DNA from: an uncultured Muribaculaceae bacterium
Lineage (GTDB): Bacteria > Bacteroidota > Bacteroidia > Bacteroidales > Muribaculaceae
DNA length: 64,000 nucleotides
Direction of reading: 5' to 3'
Assembly: GCA_934661195.1 (NCBI GenBank)
Contig: CAKUJD010000006.1
Coordinates: 124,001 to 188,000 of the forward strand
The first letter of the stretch is position 1; the number at the start of each line of letters is the position of its first letter. Positions 51,202-59,962 of this stretch are shown here, one piece after another. The translations under genes and the position numbers were made by a program. A model generated the notes under the pieces. It was not told the origin of the DNA, ran no database searches, and worked only from the letters and a program-made list of their open reading frames with translations.

Positions 51202-52296
51202 TTATTTTTTGTAGCTCTTTTTGTAGAACTTCTTCTTCACCACCACTGCGGGGAACGTCTTTTTGCGGATGCGCACGCTCAGCGGCGTGTCAAGCGCGGC
51301 ATACTGCGGCTTGACAAACGCCATGGCGATGCTCTTGTCCACCGAAATGGCGTGGTAGCCGGTGGTGACGCTGCCCACCGTTTCGCCCTCGGCGTTAAGC
51401 ACGTCGTAGCCGTGGCGCGGAATGGCCCTGCCCTCAAGCTCCAGGCCCACGAGCTTCATGGGTGCGCCCTCGGCCTTTTGCTTGGCCACAGCGTCCTTGC
51501 CTATGAACTCGTCCTTGTCGAGCTTCACAAAGAATCCCAAGCCCGCCATGATTGGGGTGATGTCGGCGCTCAGCTCGTCGCCATACAGCGGCAGACCCAC
51601 CTCAAAGCGCAGTGTGTCGCGGCAGCCGAGTCCGCACGGCTGCACGCCGGCCGAGATCAGCAGGTTCCACATTTTCACAATGGCCTTGTGGCTGGCGTAG
51701 ATTTCAAACCCGTCCTCGCCAGTGTAGCCGGTGCGGCTCACGATAATGGTCTCGCCGTCATATTCAGTGGTCTTGAAGGTGTAGAATGTGAGCTCGGCGC
51801 AGCCTATGCCCAGCACCTTCTCGACGGTGGCCTCGGCCTCGGGGCCCTGCACGGCCAGCTGGCCGTAGTAGTCGCTCTGGTGGTCAACCTTCACGTCGTA
51901 GCCCTCGGCCTGCTCGTTGATCCAGGCCACATCCTTGTCGATGTTGGCTGCGTTTATCACCAGCAGCAGGTCGTTGTCGCCCATCTTGTACACCAGCAGG
52001 TCGTCGACGGTGCCGCCATTGGGGTAGAGCATCATTCCATAGAATATTTTGCCCTTCTCGGCACCCTTGATGTCGTTGGTGAAGATGTGGTTCACAAACT
52101 TTTCGGCATCGGGTCCGGTGATTTCCACCTCGCCCATGTGCGACACATCAAACACGCCTACGCTGTTGCGCACCGCATTGTGCTCCTCCACTATGCCCGC
52201 ATACTGGATGGGCATGTCAAAGCCGCCAAACGGGCTCATGAGCGCACCCAGAGCCACGTGCTTGTCATAGAGGCAAGTTCTTTTGTTTTCTGCCAT
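51202..52296 (-). CDS. gcvT: glycine cleavage system aminomethyltransferase (T protein)
   Basis: The 364-residue protein from ATG 52296 has the T-protein blocks GVFDVSHMGEVEITG (~46), GRTGYTGEDGFEIY-like SRTGYTGEDGFEIYA (~188) and LGCRDTLRFEVGLPLYG (~222), including the folate-binding aspartate of LGCRDTLR. It transfers the methylene to tetrahydrofolate and releases ammonia. A lysine-rich tail (KKKFYKKSYKK) is unusual but short. It starts 4 nt after the lplA stop. Confidence 0.96.
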   Translation of the reverse strand: MAENKRTCLYDKHVALGALMSPFGGFDMPIQYAGIVEEHNAVRNSVGVFDVSHMGEVEITGPDAEKFVNHIFTNDIKGAEKGKIFYGMMLYPNGGTVDDLLVYKMGDNDLLLVINAANIDKDVAWINEQAEGYDVKVDHQSDYYGQLAVQGPEAEATVEKVLGIGCAELTFYTFKTTEYDGETIIVSRTGYTGEDGFEIYASHKAIVKMWNLLISAGVQPCGLGCRDTLRFEVGLPLYGDELSADITPIMAGLGFFVKLDKDEFIGKDAVAKQKAEGAPMKLVGLELEGRAIPRHGYDVLNAEGETVGSVTTGYHAISVDKSIAMAFVKPQYAALDTPLSVRIRKKTFPAVVVKKKFYKKSYKK

Positions 52297-52300
52297 ATCG

Positions 52301-53275
52301 TTAGTCAAATAAAAGGTGTATGAATTGTTTGTTATTTAAGTTCATTATTATTTCGCTCACGTCCACCCCGGCCAGCGCGCGTGCCACGTCGAGCTTGGTG
52401 TAGGGCACACCCTCCAGCCGCTTGGCTATGCCGCCGTCGAAGTCGCCCACCAGAAAGTAGTCGCCGCCAATGTTGATGCGCTTTATCACGTTGTGGTAAA
52501 GCTCCAGGGCCACCTCAAACTCGCCGCAGCCCTCGATGCGCACAGTGCGGCGCACGTTGCAGCGCGGGTTGCTGCCCATTATGAACTCGGGCTTCAGGTA
52601 TGTCTGCATTATCTCTTCTATCTTGGCCACATCGGCCGGGCCAAGCTCAATCTCGCCCGAGCACATGGTGCGCCTCACGTAGTCCTTAAACTCCTCAATG
52701 CTGATGCCGAGGTGCTGGCTGAGGGTGGTTATGTGGTTGCGCACCGACTGCACGCCCTTGGCCTGCAGCTTGGCTGCCGACGGGGTGATGGCGTTCATCA
52801 TGTTGGCCATGTCGGTGTCGTAGAGCATGGTGCCGTGCACAATGCTGCGGCCGGGCAGGTGATAGAAGGCGTTGCCCGACACCTTCAGACCGTCCACCAG
52901 AATGTCGTTGCGGGCTGTGTCGCTGGCGTTCAGCCCCAGCCCCTTGAGCATGGCCACCACCGCATGGGTGTAGGCGGCGTAGGTGAACTGCACGTTGTCG
53001 CTGCGCGTTATGTATGAGAACATGATGTTGCTCATGTCGGCATACACGCATCCGCCGCCGCTCTTGCGCCGGTAGGTGTGGATGCCGTGCTCGCGGCAGT
53101 AGTCCAAATTCACTTCGTTTTCAATCAGCTGGTTGCGCCCGAAAATCACGGTGGGCTCCACCTGCCACATAAAGAATATGTCGTCTTCGCCAATGATTTG
53201 CGCCGCATATTCCTCCATGGCCAGATAGAACGGGAGTATTCGCGTTTTGCCGTCGGGGAGCTTTAGATATTTCAT
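52301..53275 (-). CDS. lplA: lipoate-protein ligase
   Basis: The 324-residue protein has the LplA signature RKSGGGCVYADMSN (~69-82), a family lysine-containing VDGLKVSGNAFYHLP (~128) and a C-terminal accessory domain (~240-324). It attaches lipoate to GcvH and other E2-type proteins. It is the first gene of the gcv operon, so lipoylation capacity and glycine cleavage are made together. Confidence 0.93.
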   Translation of the reverse strand: MKYLKLPDGKTRILPFYLAMEEYAAQIIGEDDIFFMWQVEPTVIFGRNQLIENEVNLDYCREHGIHTYRRKSGGGCVYADMSNIMFSYITRSDNVQFTYAAYTHAVVAMLKGLGLNASDTARNDILVDGLKVSGNAFYHLPGRSIVHGTMLYDTDMANMMNAITPSAAKLQAKGVQSVRNHITTLSQHLGISIEEFKDYVRRTMCSGEIELGPADVAKIEEIMQTYLKPEFIMGSNPRCNVRRTVRIEGCGEFEVALELYHNVIKRINIGGDYFLVGDFDGGIAKRLEGVPYTKLDVARALAGVDVSEIIMNLNNKQFIHLLFD

Positions 53276-53300
53276 TAGTCAACTATTGTGTATTACTTTC

Positions 53301-53332
53301 CAAAGTTACGCAAATTATCTAAACCTTTCAAT
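53301..53332 (-). promoter_or_regulatory. promoter of the lplA-gcv-lpd operon
   Basis: On the minus strand TAACTTTG (53308-53301) lies 20 nt after ATTG (53332-53329). It is 26 nt from the lplA start codon. No terminator is seen until 46482, so the whole 6.8-kb cluster is likely one transcript. Confidence 0.6.
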
Positions 53333-53368
53333 GATTTCAAATAATTTTAGCTTTTAAGTCTGCGGCTT

Positions 53369-53399
53369 TTTGCATTACCGCACATTTGCAGTAATTTTG
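53369..53399 (+). promoter_or_regulatory. promoter of the EamA transporter gene
   Basis: TTTG (53369-53372), 19 nt, TAATTTTG (53392-53399): full consensus match. The start codon at 53434 follows by 34 nt. Confidence 0.7.
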
Positions 53400-53433
53400 C
53401 GGCGTTTTTTCGGATTTAGGCTATTTAAAATTT

Positions 53434-54369
53434 ATGGAAAAATTCTCGTTAAAGGGCCACGGCTCGATGCTGCTCGCCAATGTGAGTTGGGGGCTGATGT
53501 CGCCGCTGGCCAAGGTGGTGATGGCAGGCGGTGTGGTCACTCCGCTCGTGCTCACCGACATGCGCATTTTCGGCGCCATGGTGCTGTTTTGGATAGTGTC
53601 GGCCTTTCGCAAGCCCGAGCATGTGCCTCCGCGCGACATGCTGCGCCTGTTCACGGCCTCGCTGCTGGCCATTGTGCTCAACCAGGGCAGCTTCATTATG
53701 GGCGTGGGGCTGTCGTCGCCGGCCGACGCCTCAATCATCACCACCAGCATGCCGCTGTGGGCCATGATACTGGCCGCCGTAGTGCTCAAAGAGCCCGTCA
53801 CGGGCAAGAAAGTGGCCGGTATAGCCCTGGGGGCATGCGGCGCGCTTATGCTGATATTGGGCAGTGGCGGAGGCAAAGCGTCGGCCCTCGACGCGCGCCA
53901 TGTGGCCGGCGACCTGCTGGTGCTATTTGCCCAGCTGAGCTATGCCAGCTATTTGGTGCTGTTCAAAAACTTCGTGTCGCGCTACTCGCTGGTCACCGTC
54001 ATGAAGTGGATGTTCACCTACTCATTCCTGTGCACGCTGCCGTTTTCCTACACATCGCTCGCCGCCATGCAGTGGACTGCCCTCGATGCAGCCACGTGGG
54101 CCTCTGTGTCATTCATTGTGGTGATGGCCACATTTGTGAGCTATATGCTCATAGTGGTGGGCCAGAAGTGCCTGCGCCCAACGGTGGCCGGTATGTACAA
54201 CTACGTGCAGCCCGTGGTGGCCTGTGTGGTGGCCGTGTGCCTGGGCCTCGACACGTTTAACGCCATGAAGGGCGTGGCCGTGGTGCTGATATTCGGCGGC
54301 GTGTTTCTGGTCACGGCCAGCAAGAGCCGCGCGCAGGAGGTCAGCGAGCGGCAGTCGGCCGGCCGCTGA
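53434..54369 (+). CDS. EamA-family (DMT) transporter
   Basis: The 311-residue protein has ten transmembrane helices in two EamA repeats (LANVSWGLMSPLAKVVMAGG at ~12; GDLLVLFAQLSYASYLVLF at ~155). DMT carriers export amino acids or metabolites or import nucleotide sugars; the substrate cannot be read. It is monocistronic, and its last 29 nt overlap the 3' end of the convergent MATE gene. Confidence 0.92.
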   Translation: MEKFSLKGHGSMLLANVSWGLMSPLAKVVMAGGVVTPLVLTDMRIFGAMVLFWIVSAFRKPEHVPPRDMLRLFTASLLAIVLNQGSFIMGVGLSSPADASIITTSMPLWAMILAAVVLKEPVTGKKVAGIALGACGALMLILGSGGGKASALDARHVAGDLLVLFAQLSYASYLVLFKNFVSRYSLVTVMKWMFTYSFLCTLPFSYTSLAAMQWTALDAATWASVSFIVVMATFVSYMLIVVGQKCLRPTVAGMYNYVQPVVACVVAVCLGLDTFNAMKGVAVVLIFGGVFLVTASKSRAQEVSERQSAGR

Positions 54370-55723
54370 ACCTGGCCTCGGCCTTGCGCATGACGCGTAG
54401 GTAGGCCACCACCACCATCACGCCCGTCAGCGTCCACGATATGGGATACACGGCCATCAGCACGTCAAATCCGTGCCACGCGGGGCACACCAGCGAAACC
54501 CACGCCACGCGCAGCAGGCAGGTGCCTATTATGGTGAGCACGGCAGGCGTCATCGACTTGCCCATGCCGCGCAGCACCGAGCCGGTGATTTCATAGCTGC
54601 ACGCAATGAATTGCAGCGCCAGCGCTATGTGCATGCGCGTGGCGCCATACTGCATCACGGCAGGGTCGGTCGAGAACAGGCCCAGGAAAAACTTGTTGAA
54701 TATTACAAATGTCCAGTTGAGCACGCCGCACAGCGTCACGCCAAGGCACATGCATATCCAGAACACACGCTTCACGCGCGGCAGCAGTCCCGCTCCATAG
54801 TTCTGGCCCACGAAGCTTATGGCCGCGCCGTTGAACGCCGCTATCACAAAATAGCAGTAAAACTCAAAGTTGAGCGCGGCCGCAGAGCCGGCGATGGCGT
54901 CGGCCCCATAGGTGTTGATTGTTGACTGCACAAACACGTTGGATATTGAGAACACCATGCCCTGTATGCCGGCTGGCACACCTATCTGCAGCATGCGCCG
55001 CAGTTGCGGCTTGTGTATCTTCAGCTCCTTAAGGTGCAGGCGGTAGGGCTCCTCCTCGCGGAGCAGCATGCGCACTATTATGGCTGCCGCCACAGCGTTG
55101 GCAATGCCAGTGGCTATGGCAACGCCCTCAACGCCCATGCCGAAGCACAGCACAAACACAAGGTTGAGCATGGTGTTCACCACGCCCGCTACGACAAGAA
55201 TGTATAGCGGGCGACGCGTGTCGCCCGTGCTGCGCAGAATGGCCGAGCTGAAGTTGAACACCATGAAGAAAGGCATGCCCAAGAAGTACACGCGCAGGTA
55301 GAGCACGGCCATGTCGAGCACATCGTCGGGCGTGCCCATAAGTTCAAGAATGGGGCGCGCCACCACATTGCCCAGCACCATCAGAAACACGCCGCTCGCC
55401 ACAGCCACCAGCATCGACGTGGCCACAGCCTTGCGTATGCCATCCTTGTCGTTGCTGCCAATGTAGTTTGAAATCACTGAATTGGCACCCATCGAGATGC
55501 CCACAAACAAGTTGATGAGCAAGCTGATTACAGGCGTGTTGCTGCCAACGGCCGCAAGAGCCTTGCTGCCCACAAACTGGCCCACCACGGCCACGTCTAC
55601 CGAGTTGAAAAGCTGCTGCAATATGCTGCTGGCGGCCAGCGGAAGGCTGAATATGAGTATCTTCATCAGCAGTGGCCCGTGCAGCATGTCCACAGAATTG
55701 CGTCCCTGTTTAGTATTATCCAT
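54341..55723 (-). CDS. MATE-family multidrug efflux protein
   Basis: The 460-residue protein has twelve helices and the MATE start ILIFSLPLAASSILQQLFNS with FNSVDVAVVGQFVG and GISMGANSVISNYIGSND. It is the DinF/NorM-like type that exports cationic compounds using Na+ or H+. The start (ATG 55723) lies 31 nt from a TAACTTTG -7 box (55762-55755, minus). The 3' end overlaps the EamA gene by 29 nt. Confidence 0.94.
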   Translation of the reverse strand: MDNTKQGRNSVDMLHGPLLMKILIFSLPLAASSILQQLFNSVDVAVVGQFVGSKALAAVGSNTPVISLLINLFVGISMGANSVISNYIGSNDKDGIRKAVATSMLVAVASGVFLMVLGNVVARPILELMGTPDDVLDMAVLYLRVYFLGMPFFMVFNFSSAILRSTGDTRRPLYILVVAGVVNTMLNLVFVLCFGMGVEGVAIATGIANAVAAAIIVRMLLREEEPYRLHLKELKIHKPQLRRMLQIGVPAGIQGMVFSISNVFVQSTINTYGADAIAGSAAALNFEFYCYFVIAAFNGAAISFVGQNYGAGLLPRVKRVFWICMCLGVTLCGVLNWTFVIFNKFFLGLFSTDPAVMQYGATRMHIALALQFIACSYEITGSVLRGMGKSMTPAVLTIIGTCLLRVAWVSLVCPAWHGFDVLMAVYPISWTLTGVMVVVAYLRVMRKAEARFSGRPTAAR

Positions 55724-55754
55724 TTTCCCTTAGTTAATTCAATCTTTCTGCATG

Positions 55755-55762
55755 CAAAGTTA
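55755..55762 (-). promoter_or_regulatory. -7 element for the MATE gene
   Basis: TAACTTTG on the minus strand matches the consensus; the best -33 candidate (ATTG, 55789-55786) is 23 nt away, slightly too far. Confidence 0.5.
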
Positions 55763-55860
55763 CACAAAATCCGCAAAACTGGCCGCAATGCCGTGCCACA
55801 CACTGCCGCATTTTGCTGAGCCGGTTGCAGAGTGCAATGCGTGCCTGACTGTGAAAATTG

Positions 55861-55903
55861 CGGCGGGGACTGGATATCGAAACAATGAATCCAGTCCCCG
55901 CCG
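55861..55903 (-). terminator. terminator of the sigma/anti-sigma operon
   Basis: A 15-bp perfect stem (55903-55889 with 55875-55861) with a 13-nt loop lies 36 nt after the stop at 55940 and is followed on the minus strand by CAATTTTC. Confidence 0.85.
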
Positions 55904-55939
55904 TGTTATGTTTTTATGCGAGTATAGGGAGGGGCATGC

Positions 55940-56869
55940 CTACTTTTGGCCGCCGAGGCGCTTGGCCGCCTGGGTGAGCATGCCGCTCATGAAGTTGTCG
56001 CTTAGCTTGGTGGCAAGCTCGTTGAGCGACTTCACGCACAGGCTGCGCTCATCGTCATTCAGCCGCTTTTTGTCGGCCTCGTCATTGCAAATCTTGTACA
56101 TTGTGGTCACATACAGGTTGAGCGCCGCCTCGTTGCCCTTTTGGCCGTTGAACTGCATTATCTGCTGCCGGCAGAAGCCGAACATGCGCATGAAGTCCAC
56201 ATTGTTGTTGATGTCGCTTCCCGACGTCATCTGGCCGTTGCTGCTATATGATGTGATGCCGCCGTTGCCTATCATTGTGGTGGTGCCGTCGGCCGAGGTG
56301 GCCACTATGTTGTTGTCGCCAAGCTTAACCGTGGTCTTCTTAACCGTGGTGGTCGGCCGCTTTGAATACACGCGCGCCACATAGCCTGTGTACAGCGGCT
56401 TGCCGTTGTCATCGTCATCATCGTCGTCGCTCCACTCCAGCACGTAGCAGTAGCGGTAGTCCTTGTTGGACGGGTCTTTGTAGCACAGCACCCGCGAATA
56501 GTAGTCATCGTCCTTGCCTACGGTCAGTTTTGATCCGTCAGGCAACCCAACAAGCATGCGCTTGTAGTTGTCATCGTCTTTCTCTTGGAACTCCGAGAAG
56601 TATGCCTCCGGGCGTCCTTGCTTAAACAGCTTGTCGATGTTAAGCACCACATCCTTCTTGCCCTTCGGCAGGCTGAAGTAGTATATTTTGTAGTCGACCG
56701 AGCGGCCGTCGTCGTTGGTGGTTTCGCTTGTGGTTGAGCGCACCACGAAGTTCGACTTGGCTAGGCCGTTGATGGCATTGTCGATGCTTGCGTTTTGGGC
56801 GGCTGCAGTCACACCGGTGAGTGCGGCCATTGCGGCAACAGCTGCCGCTGCTATTACTGAATGTTTCAT
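55940..56869 (-). CDS. secreted protein of the ECF sigma operon
   Basis: The 309-residue protein has a signal peptide (~1-24). The mature part begins ASIDNAINGLAKSNFVVRST and carries acidic Asp clusters (DDDDDD near 155) between strands. A C-terminal helical segment has two Cys (MFGFCRQQIM, MYKICNDEA). Proteins starting with a short SIDxAIxxLxK motif often follow ECF sigma genes in Bacteroides and are annotated with DUF numbers only. It is the third gene of the operon after the sigma factor and putative anti-sigma protein. It may be an effector or a periplasmic regulator. I do not recognise the family. Confidence 0.72.
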   Translation of the reverse strand: MKHSVIAAAAVAAMAALTGVTAAAQNASIDNAINGLAKSNFVVRSTTSETTNDDGRSVDYKIYYFSLPKGKKDVVLNIDKLFKQGRPEAYFSEFQEKDDDNYKRMLVGLPDGSKLTVGKDDDYYSRVLCYKDPSNKDYRYCYVLEWSDDDDDDDNGKPLYTGYVARVYSKRPTTTVKKTTVKLGDNNIVATSADGTTTMIGNGGITSYSSNGQMTSGSDINNNVDFMRMFGFCRQQIMQFNGQKGNEAALNLYVTTMYKICNDEADKKRLNDDERSLCVKSLNELATKLSDNFMSGMLTQAAKRLGGQK

Positions 56870-56914
56870 TGTTGCGCTATATTTTATAATTGGTTGTTGC
56901 TTTGTCTCATATTG

Positions 56915-57595
56915 CTACGGCACTTCGGGCGCATCGCCATAGTCGCTGCACATCACGGCCACCGCCGCGCCTTGCTCCATCAGAGCCATGGCCTGCTGGG
57001 CGTTGATGTCGCTATCGAGGCGCGACACCCACTGGTCGTAGTCGGCCGCCACCACCATGTGGCTGTATTCGGCCACGCCGTCGGCTGAGGCCGCCAGTGC
57101 TTCATGGGCTTGCGGGCGGCGGCTGTGCTCCGATTTGGCCTTTGCCTTGACAGCTTGGGCAATGTGTGGCTCACCCTTGATGCCGGCCGCCTTGGCAGCC
57201 TCCATAGTTGTGCCTGCCGGCTCGGCCGCCTCGGTCTGGGCCACGGTGGGCCTTTGAGGGCTGCCTGCACCTGCATTGCCGCTGTCGGTGGTGAGGCCCA
57301 CATGCAGCGCCGCTGCCGCCACAGCCGCAATCACAGCCGCCGCGGCTGCCCACCGCGCCGCTTTGCGCCACCATGGCACTATGGCAACTGTCGCAGCAGC
57401 CTTGCCGCTCCCTGCCGCATTGCCGGCAGGCATGCCTGCATCAAAGTAGGCAAACATGGCCTTGTAGTCGGCCCATTCTTCAGGCACATCGTGCGTCCTG
57501 AAGTATGCGGCAAGCCGCGCCTCCTCGTCAAGCGAGGTTTTGCCGCTCATGAAGCGGTCAATCAGTCGTTGTATGTCAGCGTTGCTCGTAGTCAT
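56915..57595 (-). CDS. putative anti-sigma factor
   Basis: The 226-residue protein begins with a helical domain (NADIQRLIDRFMSGKTSLDEEARLAAYF, in two segments ~5-32) typical of the cytoplasmic part of Bacteroidetes anti-sigma proteins. One transmembrane helix (~84-103, AAAAAVIAAVAAAALHVGL) and an Ala-rich extracytoplasmic tail follow. It lacks the FecR domain of polysaccharide-utilisation systems. It lies 35 nt after the sigma gene. Binding to the sigma factor is inferred from position. Confidence 0.75.
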   Translation of the reverse strand: MTTSNADIQRLIDRFMSGKTSLDEEARLAAYFRTHDVPEEWADYKAMFAYFDAGMPAGNAAGSGKAAATVAIVPWWRKAARWAAAAAVIAAVAAAALHVGLTTDSGNAGAGSPQRPTVAQTEAAEPAGTTMEAAKAAGIKGEPHIAQAVKAKAKSEHSRRPQAHEALAASADGVAEYSHMVVAADYDQWVSRLDSDINAQQAMALMEQGAAVAVMCSDYGDAPEVP

Positions 57596-57630
57596 ATATC
57601 GTCATTCCTTTACAAAAAAAAGTTTCAATT

Positions 57631-58137
57631 TCACACCAGGCGCTTGCGCCTAATCTCCTCAAGCATCTTGTGGCGCGCCCTGGCCAGCAGTGTGCTCACC
57701 GACGCCTCGCCTATGCCCAGCATCCGGGCAATCTCGGCATTCGACCGGTGCTCCACCTGCCTCATCACCAGCACGCTGTGCTGCGTGCTGGGCAGTCTCT
57801 GCACCATGTCGGCCACCTCGCGCTCAAGCTCCTGGTATTCCAGCCGCTGCTGCGCATTGCGCACGGTGCTCTCCGAGTCAAAGTTGTCGGCCAAGGCCAC
57901 CGTGCGGCGCGCCGCGCTGCTGCGCATTGCGCTCAATGTGAGGTTGCGCGCCATTACTGCCGTCAGCGCCTCCACCGAGCAGTAGCGGTCCAGCTGCCGC
58001 CGCATCGACCACAACTTGAGCATCACATCCTGCGCCAGGTCGTCGGCCTCGCAAGCCGTGGCCCCGCAGTTGCGGCACACAGCCACGGCTTTCAGCCGCA
58101 GCGACGGTGCCAGTTGCTCAAAAGTGGTTTCGTCCAT
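57631..58137 (-). CDS. ECF sigma-70 factor
   Basis: The 168-residue protein from ATG 58137 has region 2 (DDLAQDVMLKLWSMR, ~37-51) and region 4 with a helix-turn-helix (RSNAEIARMLGIGEASVSTL near 136). It drives stress- or surface-responsive transcription with the adjacent anti-sigma protein. An in-frame start at 58272 would add 45 residues without sigma homology. Upstream sequence contains no clear housekeeping promoter, consistent with self-regulation. Confidence 0.92.
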   Translation of the reverse strand: MDETTFEQLAPSLRLKAVAVCRNCGATACEADDLAQDVMLKLWSMRRQLDRYCSVEALTAVMARNLTLSAMRSSAARRTVALADNFDSESTVRNAQQRLEYQELEREVADMVQRLPSTQHSVLVMRQVEHRSNAEIARMLGIGEASVSTLLARARHKMLEEIRRKRLV

Positions 58138-58554
58138 CAGATGTCCTTTTTTTACTTCGTCTTCACCAACAAGACGCAAATAAAACCCATTTTCAAACAC
58201 CCCGCAACCATTTTTTCGAAAAAAACTTCGCCTAATCCCAACAAAATTGTATTCTGAAATGGCAAAACACAATGCCGCTATTTTGCAGGCGCTGCGGGCT
58301 GTAGTATGTGGCCAAAGCGCACCTTAGAATGGATTTTGGATGCCCCGTTATCACTTTTTTGCACAAAATGGCGGGCAGAGTGCAAGTTTTGATGTAACTT
58401 TGCCGCAATTATGACGTCGGCTTGCCGTCGCACCCCGAGAGGCGGCAAGCGGCACTCTACATCTATTATAAAACATATTGTTGTGAGAAAACACTGTTGC
58501 TCTCTCGCGGCAAACGAGAAATTTTGAATTTTATAAATCACAAAGAAAACAGTT
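58138..58554. other. divergent intergenic region between the sigma gene and fabI
   Basis: The 417-nt gap holds a TAACTTTG -7 element at 58395-58402 (plus), and an 8-bp hairpin at 58420-58450 within the predicted ~146-nt fabI leader. No gene or repeat is recognised. No -33 box is seen at the standard spacing. Confidence 0.6.
58395..58402 (+). promoter_or_regulatory. -7 element for fabI
   Basis: TAACTTTG matches the consensus. It predicts a leader of about 146 nt before the ATG at 58555, long for this window. The leader contains the stem GCTTGCCG/CGGCAAGC (58420-58427 with 58443-58450). Confidence 0.5.
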
Positions 58555-59415
58555 ATGTCTTTTAATTTGTTGAAAGGAAAGCGCGGTATCATCTTCGGCG
58601 CATTGAACGACGCATCGATTGCGTGGAAAGTTGCAGAACGCGTGGTGGAAGAGGGCGCGCAGATTGTGCTCACCAATACAGCGGTGGCATGCCGCATGGG
58701 CACCATCGATGAGCTGGCCAAGAAGACCGGAGCCACCATAATTCCCGCCGACGCCACGTCGGTTGAAGACCTCACCAACCTTTTTGTGGAGGCACAGAAG
58801 GCCCTTGGCGGAAAAATCGACTTCGTGCTCCACTCTTGCGCCATGAGTGTGAATATGAGAAAGAAGCGCACTTACGACGACCTCGACTACTCTTTCCTGA
58901 GCAAGACGCTCGACATATCGGCCATCTCGTTCCACAAGATGCTGCAGGCCGCCAAAAAGCTCGACGCCCTCAACGAGTGTGCCTCGGTGCTGGCTCTCAC
59001 CTACATAGCCTCTCACCGCACATTCTTTGGCTACAACGACATGGCCGACGCCAAGTCGCTCCTGGAGTCGATTGCCCGCAGTTTCGGCTACATCTACGGC
59101 CGCGAGAAGCAGGTGCGCATCAACACCATCTCGCAGTCGCCCACGTTCACCACTGCCGGTAGCGGCATCAAGGGCTTCGACGGCCTCTATGACTTCTCCG
59201 ACCGCATGTCGCCTTTGGGCAACGCCAGTGCCGACGAGTGCGCCGACTACTGCGTGGTGATGTTCTCCGACCTCACCAAGAAGGTGACTATGCAGACGCT
59301 GTTCCACGATGGCGGATTCTCGAGCATGGGCATGTCGCTGCGTGGCATGACGCAATACAACAAGTCGTTTATCGACGAAAACCGCGACGAGAACGGCAAG
59401 ATCATCTACGGATAA
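58555..59415 (+). CDS. fabI: enoyl-ACP reductase FabI
   Basis: The 286-residue SDR enzyme has the FabI nucleotide loop (IIFGALNDASIAWKVAERV, ~14-32), DFVLHSCAMS (~87), and the catalytic Y-x6-K as GYNDMADAK (~159-167) within ALTYIASHRTFFG context. It reduces trans-2-enoyl-ACP with NAD(P)H in fatty-acid elongation and is the triclosan target in other bacteria. It is monocistronic and well terminated. Confidence 0.96.
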   Translation: MSFNLLKGKRGIIFGALNDASIAWKVAERVVEEGAQIVLTNTAVACRMGTIDELAKKTGATIIPADATSVEDLTNLFVEAQKALGGKIDFVLHSCAMSVNMRKKRTYDDLDYSFLSKTLDISAISFHKMLQAAKKLDALNECASVLALTYIASHRTFFGYNDMADAKSLLESIARSFGYIYGREKQVRINTISQSPTFTTAGSGIKGFDGLYDFSDRMSPLGNASADECADYCVVMFSDLTKKVTMQTLFHDGGFSSMGMSLRGMTQYNKSFIDENRDENGKIIYG

Positions 59416-59453
59416 TCGGTGTTCTGCGCTACGCAGTACATTATATATAATAA

Positions 59454-59513
59454 CGAAGCATCGGCAACGGGCGGCCAGGCCGCTCATGTGTTGTCGATGC
59501 TTCGTGTGTTTTG
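59454..59513. terminator. bidirectional terminator between fabI and the DUF4878-like gene
   Basis: A 15-bp stem with one G:T pair (59454-59468 with 59490-59504) encloses a loop that itself contains GCGGCC/GGCCGC. TGTGTTTTG follows on the plus strand and an AT-rich run on the minus side. Confidence 0.85.
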
Positions 59514-59524
59514 CCGAGTGTGGC

Positions 59525-59929
59525 TCACTTGCCCACGCTTATGCGCCACTCGCCCTTTTTGTTGAGGCGCAGCTTTATGCTTTCGCTTGTGGAGTCGCTT
59601 TTTTCATAGGCCACTCTCATCTTCACCACGGCGCTGCTGTCGCTCACTTCCTCCGACACCACGCGGTAGCCGGTGATTTCGCCCTTCTGCGCCAGCGATG
59701 TGGCGTATTTGCTTTGCAGCATTCCAGCCATGGCCTCCTGCTCGCTCTTCAGCTTGTCGCCGCTGAGTGTGTCGTTGTAGTACATCAGCTTGCTGTAGCC
59801 CTCAAAATCTTTTTTCTGCAGGCACTCGATTGACTTTTCGGCCACGCCTGTCGGAGTGTTGCCCTTGCCGCAGCTCACGGCCACCAGCGCCATCAGGCAG
59901 GCGGCCACAATGGTTAGAATCTGTTTCAT
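59525..59929 (-). CDS. DUF4878-like lipoprotein
   Basis: The 134-residue protein has a lipoprotein signal with lipobox AVSC (~C20) and a cystatin/NTF2-like domain: GVAEKSIECLQKKDFEGYSK (~28-47), a long helix (LKSEQEAMAGMLQSKYA) and paired strands ending KLRLNKKGEWRISVGK. DUF4878 proteins share this fold and have no known function. It lies 33 nt after the YiiX-like gene and may share its transcript. Confidence 0.85.
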   Translation of the reverse strand: MKQILTIVAACLMALVAVSCGKGNTPTGVAEKSIECLQKKDFEGYSKLMYYNDTLSGDKLKSEQEAMAGMLQSKYATSLAQKGEITGYRVVSEEVSDSSAVVKMRVAYEKSDSTSESIKLRLNKKGEWRISVGK

Positions 59930-59962
59930 TGTCGTTTTTTTGCGTTATTAAAAATTGGTGGA

